Both the position numbers and the translations under genes were made by a program. The notes below the pieces were generated by a model. The model had not been told where the DNA came from. It was given only the letters and a program-made list of their open reading frames with translations, and searched no databases. From CATQGW01 sp965242565 (lineage in GTDB: Bacteria > Chloroflexota > Dehalococcoidia > Bin125): a stretch of DNA of 64,000 nucleotides. Positions 22,302 to 30,189 of the stretch are shown piece by piece. The stretch spans positions 1,612,001 to 1,676,000 of the forward strand of contig OZ251457.1 of assembly GCA_965242565.1 (NCBI GenBank), in the 5' to 3' direction. The first letter of the stretch is position 1. Every line of letters begins with the position of its first letter.

Positions 22302-25058
22302 ATGGCTGCGGACACCGTCTCGATCACCATTGACGGCAGCCCCGTCGAAGCGCCGGCCGGATGCTCGGCGCTCGACGCCGTACTGTCGGCCGGGATCGAC
22401 CTCCCCCACCTCTGCAAGGACGACGACGGCCCCGCGCTGGGTGCGTGCCGCACCTGTCTGGTCGAGATCGACGGCGTGCGCGGACTGCCCGCGGCCTGCC
22501 ATACGCCGGTGGCTGACGGACAGTTCATTCGCACCAACTCGGAGACGGCGGCGGCGGCGCGGAAGGGCATCCTCGAACTGACCCTGGCAATGCGCGACGC
22601 CCCGGACGAGCGCGCCGACGCGCAGACTGAGCTCAACCGCCACGCAGCGGCGCATCAGGCCAGCCCGACGCGCTGGACGCCGCGCGTCCACGAGCACCTG
22701 GACGAGTCGAACCCGTTCTACCGCTTCGACGCGACCGACTGCATCCTCTGCGGACGCTGCGTCTCGGCCTGCACGGACCGACAGCACATCGGCGCGATCG
22801 GCATCGCCGGGGCGGGCAAATCGGCGCGAATCGCGGCGTTCAACGATGAGCCGCTGGGCGAATCGACCTGCACCTCCTGCGGCTCCTGCGTAGCGGCCTG
22901 CCCGACGGAGGCGCTGACGCCCAAGCGCGGCGCGGCCGGCGCGCGCACGGTCTCCACCGTCTGCCCCTACTGCGGCGTCGGCTGCGGCATCCGCGTCACC
23001 GCCGAGCACGGCCGGCTGGTGCATGTGGACGATGATCCGCAGAACCGCTCGTCGCTGGGGCTGTTGTGCGTCAAGGGACGTTTCGGCACCGCCTTCGTGA
23101 ACCACTCGGACCGGCTGACCCGGCCGCTGATCCGCCGTCCGTCGGGACGGCTGGAGCCGGCCTCTTGGGAGGAAGCACTGGACCTGGCGGCCGAAAAGTT
23201 CGCCGAGCATCGCGGCGCGTTCGGCGCGTTCTCCAGCGCCAAGGCGACCAACGAAGACAACTACATGCTGCAAAAGCTGGTGCGCGCGGTGATGGCGACC
23301 AACAACATCGACCACTGCACGCGGCTCTGCCACTCGCCTTCCGTGGAGGCCATGCTCGCTCAGCTGGGCAGCGGCGCGACCTCCAACTCCTACAGCGATT
23401 ACGAAGCCGCCGACTGCTTGTTCGTGGTCGGCGCGGATCCGTCCTCGAACCATCCGGTGGCGGCGAGTCGAATGCGGCGCGCGATCGACGAGCGAGGCGC
23501 AGCGCTGATCGTGCTCAACCCCAAGCGGATCGAGCTCTGCGACCACACCGACCTCTGGCTGCGCCAGTATCCCGGCACCGATGTGGCGGTGCTCAACGGG
23601 ATGGCGCGGGTGATTCTCGACGAGGGGCTGGCGGACGAGGCGTTCATCGTCGCCCGCACCGAGGGCTATGACGAGTGGCTCGCCGAACTGAATGAGTACA
23701 CGCCCGAGCGGGTTGAGCAGCTGTCGGGCGTGCCGGCCGAGCTGCTGCGCCGCGCGGCGCGCGTCTATGCGCGGCCTCTAGGAGACATCGGCGGCGGCTC
23801 CTGTCTGATCTGGGGAATGGGCGTCACGCAGCACACCAACGGGACGGCCAACGCAACCGCGCTGCTCAATCTGGCGCTGCTGACCGGGCAGGTCGGGCGC
23901 GTCGGCAACGGCGTCTCGCCGCTGCGCGGGCAGAACAATGTGCAGGGAGCGGGCGACGCCGGCTGCATTCCCGACGCGCTGCCGGGCTACCAGCGCTTCG
24001 TCCCCGATGTGCTGGATCGCTTCGGCGCAGCCTGGGGCGCCGCGTTGCCCGCCGACGAGGGGCTGCGCGCGACCGACATGGTCGAATCGATCCTGCACGG
24101 CGGCATCCGCTGCATGTACATCGTGGGCGAGAATCCACTGCTGACCGAGCCGAATCTGGCGCACGCCCGCGAAGCGCTGGAGCGGCTGGACTTCCTCGTC
24201 GTGCAGGACATCTTCCTGCACGAGACCGCTGAGCTCGCCGACATCGTGCTGCCGGCGGCTTCGTTTGCGGAAAAAGAGGGCACCTTCACCAACTCGGAGC
24301 GGCGCGTGCAGCGCGTGCGCCAGGTGATCGATCCGGTTGGCGAATCACGCCCCGACTGGGAGATCGTGCAGCAGCTGGCGCGCCGCACGGCCGATCGGCT
24401 CTCGCTGTCCCCCGCCGGCTTCCACCACGCGAGCGCCGCCTCCGTCTTCGATGAAATGGCGGCGCTCACGCCGATGCTCGGCGGCCTCTCGCACGCGCGG
24501 CTTGACGCTGAAGGCGGCATTCAGTGGCCCTGCCCCGACGCCGACCATCCCGGCACGCCGCGGCTGTACGGCGAAGAATTCCCGCGCGGCAAGGGCAAGT
24601 TCATCCCTGTGCGCCAGACCGCGCCCAGCGAGGAGGCGCCCGACGAGCGCTACCCCTTCGTGCTCAACACCGGCCGCGTACTCTATCACTGGCACGGCGG
24701 CACGATCACCCGCCGCGTGGAGGGCCTGGTCGACAGCTGGCCGGAGCTGCGGGTGGCCATCCACCCCCAGGACGCCGCGCGGATCGAGGTGCGGGACGGC
24801 GAGGCGGTGCAGGTCGCCTCGCGCCGCGGGCGGCTGGAGGGCGTCGCTTTCGTCACCGACGATGTCGCCGCGGGCTCGATCTTCGTGCCGTTCGTGCGCT
24901 TGCAGGAGAGCGCCGCCAACTGGCTGACCAACAACGTCTACGACGCCGAAGCCCGCATCCCCGAATACAAGGTCTGCGCCGTGTCCGTGGAGCGCGCCGC
25001 CGGTGCGCAGGAATGGCGGCGCGACGGCAAGCGTGGCAAGCGTCGCCAGTACTGGTAG
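22302..25058 (+). CDS. fdhA: Formate dehydrogenase alpha subunit, molybdopterin-dependent
   Basis: A 918-residue catalytic subunit oxidising formate to CO2. It starts with a NuoG-like region: a 2Fe-2S domain (cysteines in LCKDDDGPALGACRTC...C), then ferredoxin-type clusters (CILCGRCVSAC and CTSCGSCVAAC). Next is the CPYCGVGCGI 4Fe-4S site of molybdopterin oxidoreductases. The active-site residue is Cys343 in CTRLCHSPSV, not selenocysteine. The C-terminal domain has VLNTGRVLYHWHGGT. GGAGGG lies 5 bp before ATG 22302; the longer upstream frame is repeat sequence. No fdhD-like chaperone gene is in the window. Confidence 0.93.
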   Translation: MAADTVSITIDGSPVEAPAGCSALDAVLSAGIDLPHLCKDDDGPALGACRTCLVEIDGVRGLPAACHTPVADGQFIRTNSETAAAARKGILELTLAMRDAPDERADAQTELNRHAAAHQASPTRWTPRVHEHLDESNPFYRFDATDCILCGRCVSACTDRQHIGAIGIAGAGKSARIAAFNDEPLGESTCTSCGSCVAACPTEALTPKRGAAGARTVSTVCPYCGVGCGIRVTAEHGRLVHVDDDPQNRSSLGLLCVKGRFGTAFVNHSDRLTRPLIRRPSGRLEPASWEEALDLAAEKFAEHRGAFGAFSSAKATNEDNYMLQKLVRAVMATNNIDHCTRLCHSPSVEAMLAQLGSGATSNSYSDYEAADCLFVVGADPSSNHPVAASRMRRAIDERGAALIVLNPKRIELCDHTDLWLRQYPGTDVAVLNGMARVILDEGLADEAFIVARTEGYDEWLAELNEYTPERVEQLSGVPAELLRRAARVYARPLGDIGGGSCLIWGMGVTQHTNGTANATALLNLALLTGQVGRVGNGVSPLRGQNNVQGAGDAGCIPDALPGYQRFVPDVLDRFGAAWGAALPADEGLRATDMVESILHGGIRCMYIVGENPLLTEPNLAHAREALERLDFLVVQDIFLHETAELADIVLPAASFAEKEGTFTNSERRVQRVRQVIDPVGESRPDWEIVQQLARRTADRLSLSPAGFHHASAASVFDEMAALTPMLGGLSHARLDAEGGIQWPCPDADHPGTPRLYGEEFPRGKGKFIPVRQTAPSEEAPDERYPFVLNTGRVLYHWHGGTITRRVEGLVDSWPELRVAIHPQDAARIEVRDGEAVQVASRRGRLEGVAFVTDDVAAGSIFVPFVRLQESAANWLTNNVYDAEARIPEYKVCAVSVERAAGAQEWRRDGKRGKRRQYW

Positions 25059-25082
25059 AGCTGGCTGGCAGGGCGGCGGGGC

Positions 25083-26054
25083 TTATGTCGACGACGCGGT
25101 GGCTTGCAGCGTCGCGACCACGACGAGTCGGTGCGAGTAGAGGTGCGTCGTGGGATTGAACGACCCGGTGCAGGTGATCAGCGTGATGATCGGCACATCG
25201 GAGTGCATCAGATAGCGCAGCGAGGACGGGTCATCGGGATCGACCACGGTCGACTCCGTCACTTCGTAGACCCAGGCGAGGTTTCGCTCGGCGTCGCGGA
25301 TCACCATCTGGTCGCCGATGCGCACGCGGTCCAGCTCCCAGCAAACGCCGACGCCGATGTTGCCGTCAATGTCCTCGTAATCGCGGTGGCCGCCGAGGAT
25401 CGTGTTCCCGACCTCGCCGGGTTCGGCGCTGAGGTCGAACCAGCCGACCACAAAGGGGTTGTCGGGCGCGCCGAGCGCACCGGCCGGTGTGCGCCCGAGC
25501 GACACGATGTCGGCCCGGATCCGCGCGGTCGGCAGCAGCAGCTCCCACGAGGTTGCGTGGCGCGGACCGGAGGACGGCACGATGCCGTTGTCGATCGGCA
25601 GAATCGCGCCGCGCTCTTCCTCAAGCCCATAGCGGAACGTCACCTCGGCCAGAGGCGTGTTCAACACATTCTCAAGCGGCGGCAGCGGCTCCGGTTCCGA
25701 CGGCTGGTCCTGCTGATTCGCGGTCGACACCGACGATTGCTGCTCGGGCGCCGGGGCGTTCTGGTCATCGGTCGCGGCCTGCGGCGGCGATCCATCGCTG
25801 GACGCACCGTCGCTCTGTCCGCTCTGCGCCGGCGCGGCGGGCGTGGATTGCGCCGCGCCGCTCTGCGCCTGTGCGACGGCGGGCGTGTCGGACTGCGTCT
25901 GCTCGACCTGCGCGACGGCGGGAGGGCTGTCGTCGCCGCCGCCGTTCGAGAGCACCCAGGCCACGGCGAAGACGAGGCCGAAGACGATCGGCGCAATCAC
26001 CGCCGCCGCAACCGTGTAGGGATTGTCCCGCCAGAGTTCCTGGAGTGCCTTCAT
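25083..26054 (-). CDS. Sortase family protein (class E/F-like)
   Basis: A 323-residue membrane-anchored transpeptidase-like protein. A transmembrane helix spans about residues 13-36. A long disordered Gln/Ser/Pro/Ala-rich linker follows to about 125, then the sortase barrel. The catalytic triad is visible: His223 (LGGHRDY), Cys295 (LITCTGSF) and Arg309 (YSHRLVV). The start MKALQELWRDN at 26054 is preferred because the upstream residues are non-homologous. No LPxTG-type substrate is seen nearby, so its targets lie elsewhere or it has a housekeeping role. A single-membrane (monoderm-like) envelope is suggested. Confidence 0.9.
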   Translation of the reverse strand: MKALQELWRDNPYTVAAAVIAPIVFGLVFAVAWVLSNGGGDDSPPAVAQVEQTQSDTPAVAQAQSGAAQSTPAAPAQSGQSDGASSDGSPPQAATDDQNAPAPEQQSSVSTANQQDQPSEPEPLPPLENVLNTPLAEVTFRYGLEEERGAILPIDNGIVPSSGPRHATSWELLLPTARIRADIVSLGRTPAGALGAPDNPFVVGWFDLSAEPGEVGNTILGGHRDYEDIDGNIGVGVCWELDRVRIGDQMVIRDAERNLAWVYEVTESTVVDPDDPSSLRYLMHSDVPIITLITCTGSFNPTTHLYSHRLVVVATLQATASST

Positions 26055-26157
26055 GGTCGCCGCCTTCGCCTGCGGTCGGCCTTGCCCGCCGCAGCAGATC
26101 AACGCCGTCAGAATAGCGAGACACAGCCGCAGGTGTGCGTTTTATGTGACGCAGGCG

Positions 26158-26163
26158 TAAACT
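26158..26163 (+). promoter_or_regulatory. Possible -10 of the tRNA-Ala promoter
   Basis: TAAACT sits 60 bp upstream of the tRNA; the -35 (TGTGCG, 18-bp spacer) is weak. Downstream is a perfect inverted repeat, GCGGCCTACGC/GCGTAGGCCGC (26191-26214). The remaining part of 26055-26223 shows nothing else. Confidence 0.3.
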
Positions 26164-26223
26164 GAGCGAGCGGTGGCGCGAGCCGCCCGCGCGGCCTACG
26201 CTGGCGTAGGCCGCCGACCTCGT

Positions 26224-26299
26224 GGGGCTGTAGCTCAGTTGGGAGAGCGTTTGACTGGCAGTCAAAAGGCCGGGGGTTCGAGTCCCCCCAGCTCCACCA
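26224..26299 (+). tRNA. tRNA-Ala (GGC anticodon)
   Basis: A complete cloverleaf: acceptor GGGGCTG/CAGCTCC with the diagnostic G3-U70 wobble pair of alanine tRNAs, D-arm GCTC...GAGC, anticodon stem TTTGA/TCAAA with loop CTGGCAG (anticodon GGC), and T-arm GGGGG-TTCGAGT-CCCCC. CCA is encoded. It is the left border of an accessory stretch reaching to about 30.2 kb. Confidence 0.97.
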
Positions 26300-26495
26300 C
26301 CTCACCTTCGCCGACCCGTGCGCCGCCCTCCGTCTTGGGCGTTCGGTTCCTAAGCATCAAACCCGCGCGCACCACCCCCGGCGGCGTCCGCCCCAGCTCA
26401 CGTGCGCACATGTCTTGGGCTACGACACCCGGGCGACATCGCCGACTCGCAGACCGAAGAGTTCTTTCAGGAATTGATGCAAGGGCAGATGTTCA
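26300..26495. other. Spacer with possible decayed 3' end of a gene
   Basis: There is no intact gene. A frame ending at TGA 26504-26506, overlapping the next gene's start, reads HPGDIADSQTEEFFQELMQG. This may be the tail of a lost partner of the DUF1828 gene, but I cannot assign a family. Confidence 0.25.
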
Positions 26496-27272
26496 ATGGA
26501 CAATGAAACAATCAAGGCGGCGCTCGGCGCGTCGCTCAACGGCGGCTTCGATGTCTACGAACGCCGACCCGGCAATCTCCAGGTCATTGCGCCGATCTCC
26601 CACGAGGACGGCGACATGGTGGACATCTATCTGCAGGAAAGTCCGCGAGGCGACGGGCAAGTCCGTATCTGCGACTTCGGGATGGCGCTGATGCGCCTCT
26701 CGTACAACTTCGAGATCAACACGTCGGCGAGGCAGAGCATCCTGGAGAGCATCCTGATCAACAGCGGTGTGCAGAACGATGAAGGAAATCTCTATCTCGA
26801 CGCCCCGCTCAACTCGCTCTACGAGGGCATTCTCCAGTTCGCCGGCTGCGTCCAACGGGTATCGAGCATGAGCTACTGGAACAGGGAGACGGTCCGCAGC
26901 GTGTTCTACGAGGACTTGGGCAGCTACATCAAAACCGATCTCAGCCGGTTCGCCCCGACGCCGGACATCGCGCCGCTGCCCGGGTATCCGCTCAGCGTCG
27001 ACTGGCAACTCACGCACAACAACCGACAGTTCTTTCTCTTCGGCGTGCGGGGCAACGACAAGGCGAAGAACGTGACAATCGCCCTGCTGGAATTTCAAAA
27101 GGCCGGCGTGTCGTTCATCAGTCTCGTCGTACACGAAGACATCGACGAGCTGAGTCGCCGCGATGCCTGGCTGCTGACGGCGAACGCAGATACGCAATAT
27201 CCCGGGCTCAGTGAGTTCTGTGAACGCGCTTCCGGGGACATTCTGCGGTTCGCGGGCGCGGCGGCTAGCTGA
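26496..27272 (+). CDS. DUF1828/DUF1829-like protein (third copy, no intact partner)
   Basis: A 258-residue protein with the same two-part layout as 15765-16601. The N-terminal part has DGDMVDIYLQESP and then VRICDFGMALMRLS, matching the D-x-G motif. The C-terminal part has RQFFLFGVRGNDKAKNVTIA and AWLLTANAD. ATG 26496 sits inside the tail of a possible earlier gene. No DUF6978-type gene is next to it. The 3' end overlaps the convergent DUF4143 gene by 8 bp. It lies in the island beside tRNA-Ala. Confidence 0.75.
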   Translation: MDNETIKAALGASLNGGFDVYERRPGNLQVIAPISHEDGDMVDIYLQESPRGDGQVRICDFGMALMRLSYNFEINTSARQSILESILINSGVQNDEGNLYLDAPLNSLYEGILQFAGCVQRVSSMSYWNRETVRSVFYEDLGSYIKTDLSRFAPTPDIAPLPGYPLSVDWQLTHNNRQFFLFGVRGNDKAKNVTIALLEFQKAGVSFISLVVHEDIDELSRRDAWLLTANADTQYPGLSEFCERASGDILRFAGAAAS

Positions 27273-28572
27273 GGGGCTGCGCCGGCTCCCACAGCATGCG
27301 GATTGGGACGGCGTAGAGGCCATCGCCGAAGCTGGCGCTGATCTCCCCGTCGTGGAGCACCACGCCGGCCGCGAAGCGCGCCCCGCTCGCGTCGCGCAGC
27401 CGGCGCAGACCGCGGAAATCACGCTCCGAGACCGTGCCCGCCGCCTTCACCTCTACCCCGGCGACCTGCAAACCGCCACGCTCGAGCACGATGTCCACCT
27501 CCGCCTGGTCCTTGTCGCGGTAGTGGAAGAAATCCAGCGGCGCGTCGTGCCAGCCGGCCTGCCGGCGCAACTCCTGGAACACGAAGGTCTCCAGCAACGC
27601 CCCGAGCCGCTGCGGATCGCGTTCCAACCCCGCGGCGTCCAGCCCCATCAACGCGCAGGCCACGCCGGTGTCGCCGATGTGCAGTTTGGGCGTCTTGACC
27701 AGCCGGCTCAGCCGGTTGCTGTGCCAGGGCGGCAGCCGCTCCAGCAGAAAGACGCGCTCCAGCAGCTCGAGGTAACTGCGGATCGTCGGCAGGCTGAGCT
27801 CGAACGAGCGCGCCAGATCGGACACGTTGAGCAGCGTCGCCGTCTGTACGGCCGCCAGACGCATCAGACGGGGCAGCGCCTCCAGCGTCCGAATCCGCGA
27901 GATGTCGCGCACATCGCGCTGCACCTGCGCCTCCACGTAGTCGCGGTACCAGGCCGCGCGGCGCCGACCGGAGCGGCGCGCCAGCGCCGCCGGATAGCCG
28001 CCGTCGACGATCCTCTGGTGCAGCTCCGCGCCCAGCCGCTCGGCGGGCCGCGTCTCGAACCCACCCTCAAACAGCGCGTCGAAGAAGCCGACGAACCGGC
28101 CGTCCTCGCCCCGCGCGGCGGGTTGGTCGACAAGCTCGCACTGCGCCAGCGGATGGAGACGCACGGTCTCCATCCGCCCCGCCAGCGAGTCCGCGAGATT
28201 GGGCGTCTGGAGCACGTTGGTCGAGCCGGTCAGCAGGAAGCGGCCGGGCGTGCGGTTGCGATCGACAGCGAGCTTGAGCGCGGTGAAGATGGCCGGGACG
28301 CGCTGCACCTCGTCCAGCGCCGCGCGTTCGGGCAGGCCGGCGACGAATCCCATCGGATCGGCCTCCGCCGCGCCGCGCGCCACATCGTCGTCGAAGGTGA
28401 CGTAAGAATACGGCCCGCCTGCGCCGCTCAACCCGCCCGGCGCACCGACGATCTGCGCCAGCGTCGTCTTGCCGCACTGGCGCGGCCCCTGAATCAGCAC
28501 AACCGGCGAGTCTTCCAGCGCCTCGGCCAGGCGCAGCTCGGCGTAGCGGGGGTAGAGCGCAGCTTCAGTCAC
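27265..28572 (-). CDS. AAA ATPase with DUF4143 domain
   Basis: A 435-residue P-loop ATPase. Walker A is GPRQCGKTTL (about 29-38), the sensor-like LLTGSTNVL follows, and a C-terminal DUF4143 part contains FVFQELRRQAGW and DFFHYRDKDQAEVDIVLERG. That last segment carries a PD-(D/E)xK-like E-V-D-I-V-x-E motif. The family is abundant and mobile in prokaryotes but of unproven function. The start is GTG 28572. Five regularly spaced 13-bp direct repeats lie immediately upstream (28573-28676), suggesting dedicated regulation. Confidence 0.88.
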   Translation of the reverse strand: MTEAALYPRYAELRLAEALEDSPVVLIQGPRQCGKTTLAQIVGAPGGLSGAGGPYSYVTFDDDVARGAAEADPMGFVAGLPERAALDEVQRVPAIFTALKLAVDRNRTPGRFLLTGSTNVLQTPNLADSLAGRMETVRLHPLAQCELVDQPAARGEDGRFVGFFDALFEGGFETRPAERLGAELHQRIVDGGYPAALARRSGRRRAAWYRDYVEAQVQRDVRDISRIRTLEALPRLMRLAAVQTATLLNVSDLARSFELSLPTIRSYLELLERVFLLERLPPWHSNRLSRLVKTPKLHIGDTGVACALMGLDAAGLERDPQRLGALLETFVFQELRRQAGWHDAPLDFFHYRDKDQAEVDIVLERGGLQVAGVEVKAAGTVSERDFRGLRRLRDASGARFAAGVVLHDGEISASFGDGLYAVPIRMLWEPAQPLS

Positions 28573-28676
28573 CGTCTGATTGTAAGTCGGCGGCCGTCCA
28601 ATTGAAAGGTTGCGCTGCGTCCAATTGAAAACTTAATCATCGTCTGATTGAAAGATCGAAGCGCGTCCAATCGAAA
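28573..28676. promoter_or_regulatory. Five iteron-like repeats upstream of the DUF4143 ATPase
   Basis: The 13-bp core CGTCCAATTGAAA and its variants start at 28573, 28595, 28618, 28641 and 28664. The spacings are 22, 23, 23 and 23 bp, about two helical turns, so one protein could bind all sites on the same DNA face. The stretch is markedly A+T-richer than its surroundings and lies directly before the GTG start. Confidence 0.7.
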
Positions 28677-28690
28677 AGATGGCGGCCCAT

Positions 28691-28880
28691 GGCATGCTCA
28701 CCCCTTCCGTCATTCCCGCTGACACGCTCCGTCATACCCGCGCTTGCCGCGGAGCCTGCCCCCGGCTTGAACGGGGGTATCTCGACGTGACCAGCACCAT
28801 CGCCGCACCTCACCACTCCCTCGTCAGAGCCGGAGCAGGCTCCGCGTGCGCGGGAATGACGGAGCGTGAACAGGCCCTAA
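28691..28880. mobile_element. MITE-like element of repeat family B, second full-length copy
   Basis: The right end GTGAACAGGCCCTA(A) matches the right terminus of 14308-14522. The left end (TGCTCACCCCTTCCGTC) is a degenerate inverted match. The interior has the CGTCATACCCGCGCTTGCCG core and GGAGCCTGCCCCCGGC. The right-terminal CTA supplies the stop codon of the HicB-like gene (28877-28879). Confidence 0.65.
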
Positions 28881-29050
28881 CCGGCGACCACCTCTACATC
28901 CGGCTGCTCAAAGTAGAGCTCGATCGCCTCTCGGAGATTCGCCAGCGCCTCATCCGCCGATTTGCCCTGGCTCGCCACATCGACTTCCAAGGCCTGCGCC
29001 ACGTACCACTCGCCCTCCTGCCAGACACTCGCCGTAAACGTGCGTTTCAT
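28877..29050 (-). CDS. HicB-family antitoxin-like protein (orphan), 57 aa
   Basis: A 57-residue protein reading MKRTFTASVWQEGEWYVAQA, then LEVDVASQGKSADEALANLR and EAIELYFEQPD. This is the partial RNase H fold of HicB antitoxins: an E-x-x-W-Y/F-V-A core, an S-x-G-x-S-x-x-E-A-L helix start, then a helix ending in LY/LYF. No hicA toxin gene is adjacent; upstream lies only the duplicated ggt fragment. Start ATG 29050. The stop codon comes from a MITE-like repeat terminus. HicB-like solo proteins are common and may be regulators rather than antitoxins. Confidence 0.8.
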   Translation of the reverse strand: MKRTFTASVWQEGEWYVAQALEVDVASQGKSADEALANLREAIELYFEQPDVEVVAG

Positions 29051-29076
29051 CGTTGCGCCCTCTCAGCGAGGCCAGC

Positions 29077-29197
29077 CTACAGCCCGATGGCGCAGCCGTC
29101 GGCGCGCGGGTCCGAGCCCGCCCAGAGGACGCCCGTCTGCGGGTCGCGGGCGATGATCTGCCCCTTCCCCACCGCGCCGCTGCGCAGCGCACCCGAG
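29077..29197 (-). repeat. Duplicated 3' end of the gamma-glutamyltransferase gene
   Basis: These 121 bp match 30190-30310, the last 40 codons of the ggt-like gene, with about five differences. The direct repeat encloses the predicted nuclease gene 29199-30176 exactly. It therefore looks like an integration scar or attachment-site duplication. Confidence 0.9.
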
Positions 29198-29198
29198 A

Positions 29199-30176
29199 TC
29201 AGGCACTGCCGCGCTCGAGGAACTCCCGCACCCGCGGTTCCAGGACCCGCTGCAAAGTGGGAATCGAACAGCTCAGCCAGTCGCGCGCTGCTTCCGCATC
29301 CGCGGGATCATCGATCGAGCCTGGGACGCTGACCCCAACGAGCCATCGGAAAATGCCTGGCGGGGTAACGGGTTTGATCCGGAATCCGTTCGGCTGCCCT
29401 GCACGGGCCAGTTCCTCCTTGATGCGTGGCGCGTTGCGCTTGAAATGGGCATGAAGCTCGCGTCGCTCTGACTCTTGTCCGCCGCGGTAGTCGTGGTGAA
29501 AGAGGTAGGCGCGAATCTCCCCAGACATAACCGCCAGGTTGTAGGAGAAGGCTTCATCGCGATAGCCGCCGAAGAAAAACCGCTCCGAGGGGCCAGCCTT
29601 GGCGGGAACGCGCGTGGAGTTGGCAGGCGTGAACCCCTGAGATCCCAGTTGCGGCGTGAGCTGGCGGGTGAAGCGGTCGTACTTGCTCTCGCGACGGCGC
29701 GGTGGCGCCTTACCGAGCAGGGACTCTTTCGAGCGCGGAGCGGCGACGACAGCGAATTTCGCTGCCGGCTTTTTCTGTGTGGCGCGCGGGGGAACATCGA
29801 GCGCCACAGCGAAAGCTTCGCTGTCGTCGGCAGCCCGGTTAAAGCTGTCAACGACGAGCAGATGCTCAGGCGCGAACTCCGATGCGATCCAGATCAATTT
29901 TCGCGCGCCAAGCCCTGCGGCGTAGGTGAGAAGTTGACCCAGGTGGCTGTGGTCAGACTCCTTGATCTGATTCTCGATCACCACGGCATCCCCGCTCCCA
30001 GCGTCAACGGCGAAGATATCCAGCGAGTAAGGCCCGGCCGGAACCTCGCATCGCGGGCGTTCGAGTTGGAGATCGAGGACTTTGTTCAGCACCTGCAGGT
30101 TCTGGGCGAGCCAGGGCGTGAAGTCACCTGCCTCATCGGGCCAGACCCTGCGGATGCGCTCGCTTCTGTCCGCCAC
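29199..30176 (-). CDS. PD-(D/E)xK nuclease-like / DUF4268 protein
   Basis: A 325-residue protein. The N-terminal part has a nuclease-like core: D53 (YSLDIFAVD), then E68-x-Q70 (VVIENQIKESDHSHLGQLL), the motif of archaeal Holliday-junction-resolvase-like and DUF4268-associated nucleases. The C-terminal half is a separate domain (about 175-325) typical of DUF4268. It is a stand-alone enzyme of the kind found with restriction and defence genes. It is bounded by 121-bp direct repeats of the ggt 3' end: the stop lies one base beyond one copy and the start 13 bp from the other. Confidence 0.8.
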   Translation of the reverse strand: MADRSERIRRVWPDEAGDFTPWLAQNLQVLNKVLDLQLERPRCEVPAGPYSLDIFAVDAGSGDAVVIENQIKESDHSHLGQLLTYAAGLGARKLIWIASEFAPEHLLVVDSFNRAADDSEAFAVALDVPPRATQKKPAAKFAVVAAPRSKESLLGKAPPRRRESKYDRFTRQLTPQLGSQGFTPANSTRVPAKAGPSERFFFGGYRDEAFSYNLAVMSGEIRAYLFHHDYRGGQESERRELHAHFKRNAPRIKEELARAGQPNGFRIKPVTPPGIFRWLVGVSVPGSIDDPADAEAARDWLSCSIPTLQRVLEPRVREFLERGSA

Positions 30177-30189
30177 CTTGCCACTCCTT

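Noticed and set aside
23328..23330. Selenocysteine in the formate dehydrogenase active site
   Set aside because: The codon is TGC, so the enzyme is the cysteine form.
28573..28676. Possible short CRISPR array
   Set aside because: Intervals between repeats are only about 10 bp and the repeats are 13 bp; this fits iterons or operators instead.
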